DNA of 64,000 nucleotides from Lunularia cruciata (GCA_948567375.1 OX419761.1:34634243-34698242); one strand, 5' to 3'. Numbered from the stretch's first letter, positions 11,108 to 23,929 are shown. Numbers and translations are program-made. Notes: generated from the sequence alone by a model not told the origin.

Positions 11108-14100
11108 GCCTACTGGGAGCTTGATTAGTTCCAATGGGATTGAAGGCTTGACCTATGCAAGTTTGCTTCACTTGCAAGGTATGATATCTAATCGGGGTTG
11201 TAGAATCTTGGTTGATTTTGGAAGTTTAGAGAATTGCATGTCTATGCAAGTAGCAAAGGAATTGGGTATTCCTATCAAGCCAGTGATTGGAAGTAGTTTG
11301 ATGATGGCGGATGGTAGTAAGGGTTCTGCATTCCGCACCTTGCATCCTGTTACCTTCAAGATTGGGAAGGAGTATTTGGAGTGTATGAGGTTTGTAGTGG
11401 CACCTCTACACTATGATATCATTCTGGGTCTACCTTGGCTTGAATGTCATAAGGTTCAATTTGATTGGACCCAACACCAAATTCAAGTACAACACCAAGG
11501 TAGGAATTTCCGATAAGGTTGTCTGGCACCTCTGAGTAAGACACCTAAGAATAGTCAGTCCCAAGATTGGAAGTTTGTTGAGAAGGTAGCCATAGAGCGA
11601 ATCTAGAAGGGAGATGAGTCCCAAGATGGGTAGTTTGCTAGGAAGGCAACCATGGAGTAAGCTTGGAAGAGAGATGAGTCCCTAGAAGGGAAGTTTGTTA
11701 ATGAAGCAGCCATAGAGCAAGCTTTGGAGGAAGACAAGTCTGTATTTACGGTGTGGATCAAGCCGATTGCACAAGAACAATCTGAGGAGGGCCAAGTGCC
11801 GCATCAAGCAATGGTTGATCGGATAGTTCAGCAGTTTGCAGATGTGTTTCCAGATGATCTGCCAAAGGGATTACCCTCCGATTGAGGTATGCCCTTCAAG
11901 ATCAAGTGATTGCGAGGGAGTACTCCAGTGAGTAGACCAATCTATCGGCTCTCACCAAAGGAGTTGGAGGAGTTGCGAACAACACTTACAGAGTTGTTGG
12001 AGAAGGAATTCATACGACATAGTACCTCTCCTTGGGGAGCACCGGTACTATTTGTTCCAAAGAAAGATGGAGGACTTCATTTCTGTATTGATTATCATGG
12101 GCTCAATAAGCAAACCGTGAAGAATGCATATCCCTTGCCTTGGATCGATGACCTGCTTGATCAACTAAGTGGAGCACGCTACTTTTCCAAGTTGGATCTT
12201 TGTAGCGGCTATTGGCAAATTCCTATTGAAGGCAAGGACATGCAAAAGATTGCTTTTTGCACAAGGTATGGACATTTTGAGTGGAGAGTTCTACCTTTTG
12301 GACTCACTAATGCTCCAGTAGTCTTCATGGATCAGATGCATCGGGTGTTGGAGGGACTATTGGATCGGTCCATGGTGGTGTTCTTAGATGATATCTTAAT
12401 CTATAGTAGGATAGAGGCAGAACACATGAATCATGTGCGAGAAGTCCTAAGATGACTACGATAATGGAAATTTTACTGCAAGAAGTCAAAGTGTGCTTTT
12501 TGGCAGAAGGAGGTTACCTTCTTGGGTCATAAGATCTCATCAGAGGGGATCAAGATGGAAGAAGAGAAGATCAAGGCCATTACTGATTGGCCTACCCCAA
12601 AGGATGCTACAGAAGTACAAGCATTCAATGGATTGGCCAGTTTTAACCGACAGTTCATCCACTATTATGCTCACGTGGCTGCACCATTGACTGACCTCTT
12701 GGGAAAGAACTCGAGCTTCTAGTGGACCACCAAGCATGAAGAAGCATTCTAGTAGTTAAAGCATATGGTGTCTTCAAGACCCATTCTTCAACCATATGAT
12801 CCTCAACTACCTTGTGTGGTTGATTTGATGCTTCTAACTTTGCAATTGGAGCTGTGTTGCAACAAGAATTTCCAGATGGACTACATCCTATTGCCTTTGT
12901 GTCTCGCCGACTAAATACAGCTGAAAGAAATTACTTTGCTCGAGATCAAGAACAACTTGCAATGGTATATGCCACCAAGGTATGGAGGCATTATCTCTTG
13001 GGGAAACAAGTGATCATGCAAACTGATCACAAGCCATTGTTGTAGACCTTACACTTGGAGCACATGAAGAGTCGGCATCATCAATGGGAAGAGCAACTCC
13101 AATTGTTTGACATCAAACTTGAGTACAAACCGGGTCGGTTCCATTTCATCCCTGATGCTCTATCACAACGACCTGATTTGAAGGCTCTTCCTCTCATCAC
13201 GGCGGCAATTACAACGATGTCCATTGACCCTAAGGTTCATAATGAGTTTCAATCAGCTCTACAACGAGATCCCTTCTTCCAAATGGTACACGGTCGTCTA
13301 ACAACATGCGACAAGGAGTACAACACCTTCTCCTTCAAGGAAGGCCTTTTATTCCATGCAGACTAGATCTATGTTCTAGCCAAAGGTGATCTTCAACTTG
13401 TGCGCCTTCAAGAAGCCCATGATTTACCAATAGCTGGTCACATGGACGTGGACAAGACCTTGGGCACCCTCCAACGCCAATGGTGGTGGCCCAACATGAC
13501 ACAAGATGTTTGAGACTTTGTCCGATCATGTGAGAGTTGCCAACGGAACAAGGCCAACAACCAGAAGCCGAGTGGACTCCTTCAACCACTTGCCATTCCA
13601 TCCGCTTGTTGGGAGTATGTGGGCTTGGATCTCATCACATCCTTGCCAAAGACAAAACAAGGACACACCGCAATCATGGTGTTTGTGGATAAGCTTAGTA
13701 AGCAAATCCACTTGGCACCAACCTGTGATACCGTGGATGCTCCAACCTTAGCGCAAATCTACTTTGACAATGTCTTCAAGCATCATGGGATGCCACGTGT
13801 ACTCATCTCCAACCGTGATCCTTGATTTATAGGAAAGTTTTGGCAAGCACTCTTCCAGATACTTGGCACCAAGCTTGCTTTGTCCACGGCCTATTATCCT
13901 CAAACTGATGGACAAACCGAACAAGCCAATCATACATTGGAGGATATGTTGCGGGCCTTTGTCAATGTCCACCATACCAACTGGGATGAATGTCTTGCAA
14001 CTACAGAATTTGCCTACAACAATTCCAAACAAGCAAGCACCGGATTTTCTCCCTTCTTTCTCAATTTTGGCCAAGATCCGCTTGTTCCAAATTCTCTTCT

Positions 14101-14690
14101 TGCTCCCCCTCCCTCTCAGGTTCCTCATACTTCTACATTCTTGACCACTATATCCCAATCTCTCCAACAAGCCAAGTCTCACCTCCTTGTTGCTCAGAAT
14201 TGCCAAAAACAATATGTGGACCACCATCGTCGTGATCTCACCTTTGAAGTTGGCGATAAAGTCATGCTATCCTCTAGTAACCTCCCTCTCCCACTTGATA
14301 CCCAAGTTCATAAACTTGCTCCTAATTGGATAGGACCCTTTGATATCACCCACATTGTCTCTCCTGTTGCTTATCGACTTGCCTTGCCTTGTCACATGCA
14401 TATCCATCCTGTCTTCCATGTTTCCAAGTTGAAACCCTTTGTTCCTAACCCCTCTTCCTTTTCCTCTCGAGTCCAACCTCCTCCTCTGCTTGTCCCTATC
14501 AATGATCATGAGGAGTACGAAGTTGATTGTATCCTTGCGGGTCATCATATTCAACAAGGCCGTCGCTAACATACGAAGTACAAGGTCCTTTGGAAAGGGT
14601 ATCCCTTTCACGATGCCACATGGGAACCTCTTTCCCACATCCAAAATGCACAGATGGCCATCAAGGAATTCAAAGCTTCACTGGCGACGA
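11108..14690 (+). pseudogene. pol of element B with chromodomain, broken
   Basis: The protease region at 11121-11516 has the active-site Asp-Ser-Gly changed to Asp-Phe-Gly (11214-11222). Reverse transcriptase (11910-12455 and on to ~12720) retains FLDD at 12381-12392. RNase H follows at ~12840-13040 after a frameshift. The integrase His-Cys domain is at ~13410-13560 and its core at ~13610-13960. The second catalytic motif reads SNRD where SDRD is expected. The chromodomain is at ~14510-14670 and is split by a TAA at 14566-14568. Other in-frame stops include those at about 12453, 12462, 12721, 13045, 13512 and 13824. The element cannot make functional protein. Confidence 0.9.
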
Positions 14691-14719
14691 GGACGTCACC
14701 AACTAGCGGCGGAGGAATA

Positions 14720-15142
14720 TGTAACAATATAGAGTTTAGCAACAAAGTTAGTCAGGCTTACGAAGTAGAGAATAAGACAAAATAGCCTAGAATATTCTAG
14801 AAGCATCTAAGAAGCTTCTTGGAAAGCTTCCCAACTAGTTAACTTGCACTCTAAGTAGGTAGCTTCTAGAAGGAAACTTCTAGAAGCTTCTAACTAGCTT
14901 AGCTTGCACGCCAAGTAGGCGGCTTCTAGAAGGAAGCTTCTTGAGAAGCTTCCTAGTTAACTTGGCTTGCACTCCAAGAAAGCGGCTCAAGGAAGCTTCT
15001 TGAGAAGCTTCAAGGGTCTTGTATGCTACCTATAAATACCAAAGCCAAAGCTCATGCTAGGCATTCGGAGTTTTCCCTCATTCAAGTGTCCCAATGTGAG
15101 GTTCCATTCTCCTATTTCTCTCCTCGGTTTTGATCTTTTACA
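14720..15142 (+). repeat. 3' LTR of element B
   Basis: It matches the 5' LTR over 423 bp without gaps, with 18 differences by hand count. Most of the heat-shock-like array is kept (14811-15011), including the four-unit block at 14873-14890, where one spacer changed from gc to ac. One unit near 14823 is lost by a G-to-A change. It is followed by target copy TTGTG. Confidence 0.95.
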
Positions 15143-15147
15143 TTGTG

Positions 15148-18100
15148 AATGGAGTACTAAAAAGCAATCACATGAGAATTATTGATAGATCTTGGAGCAA
15201 TAGAGAATTTCTTGTCCTACTTTGTTGCACTAAGATTGGGGATGGATCTAGAGAAGGATGAGAGTGAAGAAGTTGAGTTACCTAAAAGATAAATAGAGAG
15301 GATTGAGTCATTACATAGAAAAGTAGCACTCTCTATAAGAGAAGATCAAGACAAAATTGAGTGGCAAGTGATACAAATAGCTTGTTATGATGCAATCTTA
15401 GGCATGTCATGGATGGAGCACTAAAATTTCACAGTTGACTGGATAAAGAAAGTAGTGAGAATTCACCAATGGAAGATCATTGGAGTTCAAGATAGAGCAC
15501 ACATGCAAGAAGTACCTCTCTATATCATAGGGAAAACAACAATCTATAATACAAATAGTTGTTTCATGGGTCTAATAAGAGAAATCCAGAGTGCACAACT
15601 CGATGGACAAGTTTGTAAGAAATTGAAAGATGTGGTTAATGAGTTCCAAGATGTCTTCCCAAATGACTTGCCATTAGGATTACCACCAAAAAGGAGAGTA
15701 GACCATAAAATTGAGATAATTTTCTGGGAAGACACCTCCTTGTAAGGCCCCATACCGTCTATCACCTCATGAGTTGGAGGAGTGTAAGGCATAAATTGAA
15801 GATATCATGTAGAAAGGATTTATCCAACCCACTGTATCACCATATGGGGCTTTGTCTTGTTTGTAAAGAAAAAGGATGGTACAATGCCCATGTGCATTGA
15901 CTATTGGGGCCTAAATCCATAGACAATGAAGAACAAATACCCCTTACCTTGCATGGATGACTTGTTTTACAACTCAACGGGGCAAAATACTTTACCAAAT
16001 TGGATCTGCAAAGCGGGTACAACCAAATTTGGATTGCAGAGGAAGACGTTCATAAAATTGCCTTCTGAACAAGATATGGTTACTTTGAGTACATAGTGAT
16101 GCCATTGGCCTCACCAATGCACCAGCCACTTTCATGAGTTTGATGAATGATATATTTCATCCATACTTGGATAAATCTATTATTATTTTCCTAGATGATA
16201 TTCTTGTCTATAGTAGGGTAATGATGGAACACAAGCAAATTTTAAAACAAAATCAATTCTACGCCAAAATCTCAAAGTGTGAGTGTGGCAAGTTTGACAT
16301 AGACTATTTGGGGCATAGAGTAAGTGCAATAGGTATCCAAGTGTTGACAAATAAAATAGAAGTCATTCAAAAATGGTGCACTCCAAAGGATTAGACTCAA
16401 CTCAAGAGCTTCTTGGGGTTGAGAAATTTCTATCATCAATTTGTCAAGGACTTCTCTAGGGTGGCATAGCCTCTATTGGCATTTCTCAGTAAGGGGAAAA
16501 AGTGGATGTGGGGAAGAATTGAAAGAAGTGGCCTTTCAAGAATTGAAAGGCACATTACTACATGCACTAGTCTTGAAATAATATGACCCAAAACATCCAA
16601 TCAAGTTGGCTATGGATGCATTAGGCATAGCAATAGGAGCAATCCTACAACAAGAGTGGCATGATGGATAGCACCCAGTTGCATATTTCTCTTAGAAGTT
16701 GTTACCAATAGAATGCAACTATCACACCACCAAACAAGAAGAGTTATTCATTGTTCTTGCAATCAAGTATTGGAAGCACTATCTTGGCAAGAAGGCATTT
16801 GTAGTGGAGATAGATCACAAACCTCTAGTTTACCTTGAGACATAGAAAGATCTCTCTTGTTGATAGATTTGGTGGGTAGAGTGGAGACAATGATTCAATA
16901 TGACGATCACTTATGTGGAAGGCAAGAGGCAACTCATAGATGCATTCACCCAAATGCATATGGCAAAAAATCTAGTGGTAGAGGTAAAGATGAACCTTGA
17001 ATTCTAGCCAAGGATGCTTGCTGCTACAAAAATTGACCCACAAATTGTAGGAGCTCAATCATCCACAAGTATCACCAAGACCCGAGGACTCACATTTTTG
17101 GATGGCAGGTTATGGATCCCGGATGACAAGGACCTAAGGATCACCATCCTGGCAAAATGTCATACTTTACCATGGTCGGTCATGTTGGAGTGGATAGAAC
17201 CTTAGATGTAGGTAAATGCAATTATTATTGGTCCAAGATGAGCAACAAGGTGATGGAGTATGTTCAAATCTGCCTCCTTTGCCAACAAAATAAAGCATTT
17301 AATCAAGCTCTTGTAGGACTTCTTTGACCCCTTCCTACTCTTGCACATTGTTAGGAATAGGTAAGCATGGATCTGGTTTGTGAATTGCCCAAGACTACCT
17401 TAGGATTTGACTCCATCATTGTCTTTGTTGATTGGCTTAGCAAAATGATCCATGTGCATCTAACCACCAAGGATGTGATGGCTCCTCAATTAGCTCAATT
17501 GTATTTAGATGTCATCTTTTCTCACCATGGCTTGTCTCAAGTGCTCATCATTGATATGGGCACTCAATTCACCAATTTGTTTTGGAGAACACTCTTTGGT
17601 CTCTTCAAAACCAAATTGGCCATGTCCATAGCCTACCATTCATAGACCAATGATCAGATGGAGCGGCCTAATTTTACTATTGAGTACATGCTCAAGGGCT
17701 TCACTCTAGAAGAGCAAGAAAGGTGGGACACCTTACTTCAACTAGTGGAGTTCGCATACAACAATTGAGTGAATGCATCCACACAAGTCACACTATTTTT
17801 CCTAATGTATGGAGAATATCCTTTCACTCCAATCAAGCTTGATGAAGATCTGCCTGGTGGATAGCAAGTTGGAGGCTGTCAACACTTTTGTTTCCAAAAT
17901 CCAACAAAGAGTGGAGAACGCCAAAAACAAGTTGCAGATTGCTCAAAATTGATAGAAACAATATGCAAATGCACACCGTCAACATCTGGAGTTTGATGTG
18001 GGGGATCAAGTCTGGTTATCAACAACCAACCTCACATTAGTTGGTCCTTGCAAGCTCAGACCATGTTTTATTGGACCTTTTTCCATCCTTCATCAAATTG

Positions 18101-18430
18101 GCGCAATAGCCTACCACCTTGCACTACCAACTCACATGAAGATGCATCTAGTAATCCATGTCTCCTTATTACAAACATACGCATCCCAACCAAAAATGTT
18201 TCCTTCCTTATAGGAAATTTGACCTTGTCCATCAGCCATTGATAGCACAAAAGAGTATAAAGTCAAATGCATTCTCCAAAAGTGCATCCAGGGTACTCGC
18301 CATCCGTGTGTGAAATACTCGGTACATTGGAAAGGGTACCCCTTATACAAGGCAACATGGGAGCCAGCATCCAACTTGACTAATGCACCAATATTTGTGA
18401 AATCTTTTGAGCAACAGCTTTGCAACTAAG
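15148..18430 (+). pseudogene. pol of element A with chromodomain, broken
   Basis: The sequence resumes after the second target copy of B. The protease active site near 15185-15196 reads Asp-Leu-Gly instead of Asp-Ser-Gly and is followed by ILGMSW near 15400. Reverse transcriptase (15620-16400) retains FLDD at 16188-16199. RNase H is at about 16600-16850, and the integrase core at 17367-17800 carries its catalytic-domain motifs in pieces. A chromodomain is at ~18250-18420. Many TAG stops and small frameshifts break the reading frame, more than in B. Confidence 0.85.
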
Positions 18431-18457
18431 ACATTACATCTTCAAAGGAGGGAGGTT

Positions 18458-18603
18458 TGTAATACCATTAACTAAACAAATGATCTAGAGATGAAATTTG
18501 GTTTGGTAACATTTGGAAGGATGTTATACATGATGGACTAAGTAGATTGGAGTTTGAGTGTGGAATTTGTGTTTTTCTATTTCTCTATCCTCAAAATATT
18601 ACA
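18458..18603 (+). repeat. 3' LTR of element A
   Basis: 146 bp, preceded by a purine tract and followed by target copy ATATG at 18604-18608. It is shorter than the 5' LTR because of a 6-bp deletion in the T-rich part. Confidence 0.9.
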
Positions 18604-18608
18604 ATATG

Positions 18609-21600
18609 TTACAAATTATAAAATTCAAAGGATTCCATTATCATTACATTTCAACTTATATTTATTTTAGTACTAATATATAATAGTTATGATAGATAAA
18701 ATTACCCATTGTATTTCATACTTGAAAATGAACAAAAGAAGTGTTACATCTTATGTGATTAGTTTCTTTGCTTGATATTTAATATAATCAAACAAAATGC
18801 TCAAATATAGATTCAGGAATTCCTTGAGTTGTAGCATTATTCACTTCTTGGAAAAGAGAGGAATGGGTTGCAATATTTATAGCTTGCTCATAATAAGAAT
18901 CCATAAACTCTCTATCCTAGAGATCTCTATGATAGATCAGAAATATTTTTGCTATGGATATATATTATAACTTTGTAGAACTTTAAGACCATTCTAGGTG
19001 TATGATATCTCTAAGGATCATTCTCCCTTCTTTATATTGAAGTATAATATTTCTTCAATGGCTGCATTGGCTCTCTTTGTTTGACATTGAAGGGTATTGA
19101 TTGGGTAGCCCTTTCTAAAATCTTAAATGGAGTTCCCCAATATAAATTTTTAAATTGAACTCTTCTATTTATGTTAAGTATTTGTGGTGCACACATTTTC
19201 ACAAAATTGGTTCATTTTCTTCATTCCACTCCTATTTGTAAAGATATGAAAAAATAGTTTGGTATTTAGGAAGGATAACTTCTTAGTGTGAGGTATCTTT
19301 TGGAGTTGTGCTTGTTTATGTGAAGGTACAAATAAAAGAAGTACAAGCCTGAATGGATTTGGAGGAAAGGATGCAAAAGAAGTTAAATGCAAAGTTTTTT
19401 TAAAGGCATGGAGCTCAATTCCAAGTACCTTTGTACCATAGACCATATGCAAATTTTAATGCATCACCACCTAGATAAAGAATTGCCGCCAAAGACTATT
19501 TGCATTCAAGGGAGACTATTTGCATTTGGAGAAGACTTTGCATGTATGAGAGGACCATTAGGGAATGTTTCACATGTATAGAGAAGGACTACTCATCAAG
19601 AGCTTGACATGTGTGGAGAAAGACTACTTGTTATCTACCAACGACTTTGCATGTGTGTAGAGAGAGTGCTCACCAACTACTCAATCATTGACAAATGATT
19701 GAGTAGTTTGTGAGAATGATTGAAGAATTTGATTATAAAACCAAGTGCACATAGAGAAATTTAATTTTTAGATTTAATTGTGTTTAGAATTTCTAAGTCC
19801 TAACAAGCCTTTGCAATTCTTAATGCATTTGGAGTTGTCCAACCTTATCTAGATTTGATAAGAAACATGGTGTTTACTCATAGAAATCTCAAGAAAATCT
19901 CCAAAGCTATTCTCCATAGTCCAATAGTAAACAAATGAGAGATCTACTATAGAAGTGAGGTAATCCCAAAGCAAAGCAAGCATCTAGGCTTCTTGCTCTA
20001 GAATTGGGAGTTGAGTGACTTCACAAACATCCATGAGAGAGAGACTACTATAGTGCACTTGAAAGGAAACACATTCAATTAGACCAAAGAGCATTAGAGG
20101 ATGGTACTAGGACCAGATGTAGGACTGGTAGGAGTTGTGACATTGGAGAAATTTTTTGTAGATCAAGCATTGACCAAAGATATCAAGGAGACCTATGCAG
20201 ATAAGCAGTTGTTCAATCTGAAGAGAAAAAAATATCTTACCAATACTCAACTATCTTCTTCATGTCTTCTTTGAGTACATGTACAATGGAGAACCTATTA
20301 ATTAGGTAAGCATGTTTTACTTTTAAGCAAGGTGTCTACATAGAGAATTTATTGAAGGTAGTGGACCTACCTACCTACTTAGCCCCATTCACCATATGTT
20401 TCTACATGGAGCTAAAACTTTTATTGAAGGAGTAGCACAAGAATTTCCCCAACTATTTCCATTCTGCAAGGTACATCATCTCACAACCTCAAGGTAAATT
20501 GTTAATCAAGAAGTATTGGGTAGGAGATGAAAAGTATGATAAAATCAAAGAATTTCTATAGATTGAGGAAGAAGGAACTACTCCAAACATCACCAAGAGG
20601 AAGCGTGAAATCCCTAAGAAGCCAAAAAGACAAGCCAAGAGGTCAAGGTCAAATTTGTAAGTGATCAATATATCATCAAACAAAGGAGAGTCCAAAGATT
20701 CCAAAGAGGAACAGGAAGAAGAAGAGAAAGTTTCTTTCACCTTGCAAAGGTCTACCTTCAAAATGAAAGAGAAGAGTAGTACAAGGATGCTTAGTTTGCT
20801 CTAAACCTTAAGCATAATGTAGGCTAGGAGGAAGGAGCGATGGTGCATGAAGAGACATCAAATGAAGCCAAAGTACCTCCAACCAAGAAGTGAGTGTTCA
20901 AGAAGAAGAGCCAATGAACACCAATGACCAACTAGACATAGAACTTGGGCCCAAATATCAATAAGAAGCTAAAGACCCCACAACCCAAAAAGAATTGGAG
21001 TAGAAGAGGAAGGCAAAGACCTTCCAATGGAAGTGCATGCCAAATTAAGAGAAGGATCAACTCAAGAGAAACTTGAGTGCATGTGAAGGAGTGGGCAAAA
21101 CATCATCATGTATTTAATGAGAGCAGTGTTACAATTGATGGAGCTTTTGGTGCCATAGTAGCAAGTGGTCTATCTTGATGTTGTGGATTACTACCTTGAT
21201 TTGCAAGTTGTAAAATGTAATCTACACTTGAAATTCAAAGGAGGAGATAGCCAAGGTCTAAAACCTATACAAAGAAGAGGCAAAGAAGGTAAACATCCTT
21301 GTGCAAGAGAATTTTGAATTGAAGAGGAGAAATTCTTACCTTGCAATAGATCACATCTAAGGAGAAGAAGAAATCAAGAATCTATAAGGGGAATTGAGCG
21401 CACTTTGGCTTGAGTGGAACCAAAAGAAACTTAGGTACAAAGACCAATTGATGGCTATATATAAAGAAGTGGTGAGTATTCATGGCAAATTGGAGACTTC
21501 CAAGAGATTTAAGTAGTAACCTTAGAGATGTGTACATCCAAGTATCAAAAAAGGTGGTCATCTACTTGGAGCACTTGGCCAAAGAATTTGAAGAAAGAGA

Positions 21601-22762
21601 AAGAAGAGAAGGAGTGGGATCAATCCTAAATGTTAGAGGGAATGAATGAAGAAGCAAAGATTATGACCCAACACTTGGAAGAGGAGAAGAAGAAGGTGAT
21701 TTAGTAGATGGAGGAGGCTAGAGATCACTTTATAGGTATGTTGGAGGAAGTAGGACAAGGGAAGGCAACAAAGGCAAAACTCCACAAACCTAAATTGTAG
21801 GTCCAAAAGTTAGAAATGAAGATCTATGAAGAAGAAAAGATGGACCAATTAGTGTTTAGACTTAGATAGCACTCGGATAGTAAGTCCACAAGAACTTATG
21901 ATACTTAGCTATTATGAATAGTTGGATATAGAGAGCAAACCGAACTCTTCTTTAGAACTTTTAAGGGCTAAGGTAGTTCTTTGCAATAGAAACTTAGGCC
22001 AAAGATAATTTAATGAAAGAAGTTCTTCATAGTTTTAGGTCATCAAAGTAAGAAGTTATCCAAAGACCTTTGGAGAAGAAGGCCTTTGAAGTTGTATAGA
22101 TCTTTGTAGTTGTACATACGTTTGGAGTTGTAAGTCCAAAGGAGTGTAAATTAAAAAATTTCTTTTAGGAAGACTTGACATCTTTCTTAAAACAAATAAG
22201 ACACCTAATCAACCTACGTAGGATTAGAATAAGTTAGGATTAAAATCCTAAGTGTGTGATATAGGTAGAGATAGAAGATTTATGGAAATCCACTTAACCA
22301 TTAGATCTCTTTGGGGTGAAGCAAAAATGTACTTAAGGCTTCAGTCCAAATTTATTTGGGTTCACTTTATGCAATCAAAGTTCAATAAGATTACTCTATG
22401 TTCTTTGTCATAATAATTATTTCATTTGAGTGTTGGTAAAGGCTTGTGTTGAGTAGTGGTGAGGAATTTTGCAACAAAATCATAAGTGTTGGAGTGTAGA
22501 GAGAAACATTCATGCTTGATTAAAATGTTTGATTTTGAGAGATCTGAAGGAGAAAATCAAATGCACTTAGGAGTTAAGCCTTATTTGGAGCAATGAGAGT
22601 ACCATGGAATCAAGTGGCAAAGACATTTGGCCAATGCAAAGATGCCTTTAGAGTGTGCAATTGAGGAAGGGTAATAGGCAACCTTTGGAGTCAAAGTCTT
22701 TGGAATGAAAGGGTCTTTGAAGTGAAGTGAATCATCACCTTTAAGATTAATTTGGAACCTAC
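18609..22762 (+). other. Unidentified decayed coding-like DNA, Lys/Glu-rich
   Basis: From about 19860 to 22200 the plus strand is purine-rich and reads as fragments of charged protein broken by frequent TAG stops. Examples lie at 20330-20660 (an aromatic-rich stretch followed by a Lys/Arg-rich tail) and at 20900-21900 (a long Lys/Glu-rich, probably coiled-coil stretch). I do not recognise the family and see no LTR pair or reverse transcriptase that belongs to it. It may be a non-autonomous element or the 5' portion of another retroelement. The part 18609-19800 shows nothing identifiable. Confidence 0.35.
19675..19708. repeat. Hairpin, 15-bp perfect stem
   Basis: Arms 19675-19689 (AACTACTCAATCATT) and 19694-19708 are perfect inverted copies separated by four bases. 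It sits among short degenerate repeats containing GACTTTGCATGT. No function is assigned. Confidence 0.6.
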
Positions 22763-23033
22763 TATTGGGAGAAATCAAATTGGATTTGAGAGAGCAATAG
22801 GAATATAAATCTTGCTATTTTATAAAGTAAAATTAATGTATTGATCTAGTAAAAAAATTTATGCATAGAAAATACATAAATTTCATGTGGTTTGGCTAAT
22901 GCTTGCCTAAGTTCAGAACTACACAAGATTTTTTTAATTCAAGAATTGTCAAAAGTCTTTGTCAAAGTCACTATTGACTACCAACATTGTAATATATATA
23001 TAGACACTTACACTCACCCTTGCCTTTACCTAG

Positions 23034-23157
23034 TGTAATACCAATAGCTAGATATATTATCTAGAGGTAAAAATTGGCTTGGTTACATCTGGAAGGATGT
23101 TATATATGATGGACTAAGTAGATCAGAGAGAGGTATCACCAAAAGTCTAACATTACT
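23034..23157 (+). repeat. LTR fragment related to element A and the solo LTR family
   Basis: It begins TGTAATACCAATAGCTAG and follows the family for about 110 bp to TATCACCAAAAG, then jumps to the family's terminal AACATTAC. The middle of the LTR therefore appears deleted. It lies between the left copia LTR and the copia pol remnant. Confidence 0.65.
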
Positions 23158-23169
23158 TGTCACTTTGAT

Positions 23170-23905
23170 GTACAAGACTTTTCTACTTAATTAACTTTGA
23201 AGTCCAATTGAAACTATGTATTGCTTGAGGTTCTCAATTGTGATTTCATTGGTAAACATATATATGAAATTGCTTACTCTAGCAATCTTACCAAAGTCAA
23301 TGCTCCACCACATACCAATTCACAAATGAAATGATACCTCACTTGAATATGCTTTGTCTTGGCATGAAAGCTAAGATTCTTTACAAGACTAATAGCACTT
23401 TGGCTATCACTATGGAAAATATCATCATCTTGTTTCTAGCCTAGCTCTACCATAAAGTTTTTCAACCAGATTATCTCCTTTCTAGCCTTTGAGATGGCCA
23501 TGTACTCAATATCTATGGTTGAAAGAGCAACATTCTTCTACAATCAAGATATTCAACTACTGGCAGTACCACCTAAAGTAAACATATACCATATAGTGCT
23601 CTTTTTTTATCCAAGACTTCTCCCAAAGTTTCATCAATGAAACACTCTAAAATAACATCTCTTTGCTTGAAGCAAAGTGCCCTATCAAATATACCTTTCA
23701 AGCAAAGTAATAGCCATTTTATTGCTTCCTAATGCTCTCTTCTTAGGTTTGATATGAATCTACTTACAATTCCCACTACATGAGCAATGTTTGGCCTAGT
23801 GCATACCATTTCCTACATCAATTTGCCAATTATTGATGCATAAGGTACTTTGCTCATGTACTCTCTATTTACATCAATTCTTGGTGATTGCTCCTTGAGA
23901 TCACT
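23170..23905 (-). pseudogene. copia pol remnant: end of reverse transcriptase and RNase H
   Basis: On the minus strand, 23905-23640 gives the end of copia reverse transcriptase, including a segment close to CTRPNIAHVVGIVSRF. 23530-23240 gives RNase H with DIEYMAISKARKEIIWL, SDSQSAISL and HAKTKHIQVRYHF. All are hallmarks of Ty1/copia pol. It directly follows the gag remnant, so the middle of pol has been deleted. Confidence 0.85.
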
Positions 23906-23929
23906 TGATCCTAATGAACTACTAATTGT

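Larger units (their letters stand above)
9503..15142 (+). mobile_element. Element B: Ty3/gypsy chromovirus nested in A
   Basis: This complete 5640-bp element lies within element A. LTRs of exactly 423 bp (9503-9925 and 14720-15142) begin TGTAACAAT and end TTTTACA. The perfect 5-bp target duplication TTGTG is at 9498-9502 and 15143-15147. The primer-binding site TGGTATCAGAGC is at 9927-9938. A purine tract GCGGCGGAGGAATA precedes the 3' LTR. Order is gag with zinc knuckle, protease, reverse transcriptase, RNase H, integrase and a C-terminal chromodomain, which identifies a chromovirus. By hand count the LTRs differ at 18 of 423 sites, 15 of them transitions (~4.3%). Many stops show it is not autonomous. 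Confidence 0.96.
7570..18603 (+). mobile_element. Element A: Ty3/gypsy chromovirus interrupted by element B
   Basis: LTRs of 152 bp (7570-7721) and 146 bp (18458-18603) begin TGTAATACCA and end ATTACA. A perfect 5-bp target duplication ATATG flanks the element (7565-7569 and 18604-18608). A primer-binding site reading TAGTATCAGAGC (7724-7735) matches the usual initiator-Met tRNA site with one change. A purine tract AAAGGAGGGAGG precedes the 3' LTR. Without element B and its duplicated target, A is about 5.4 kb. Order is gag, protease, reverse transcriptase, RNase H, integrase, chromodomain. By hand count the LTRs differ at about 10 positions plus an indel (~7%), so A is older than B, as nesting requires. 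Confidence 0.92.
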
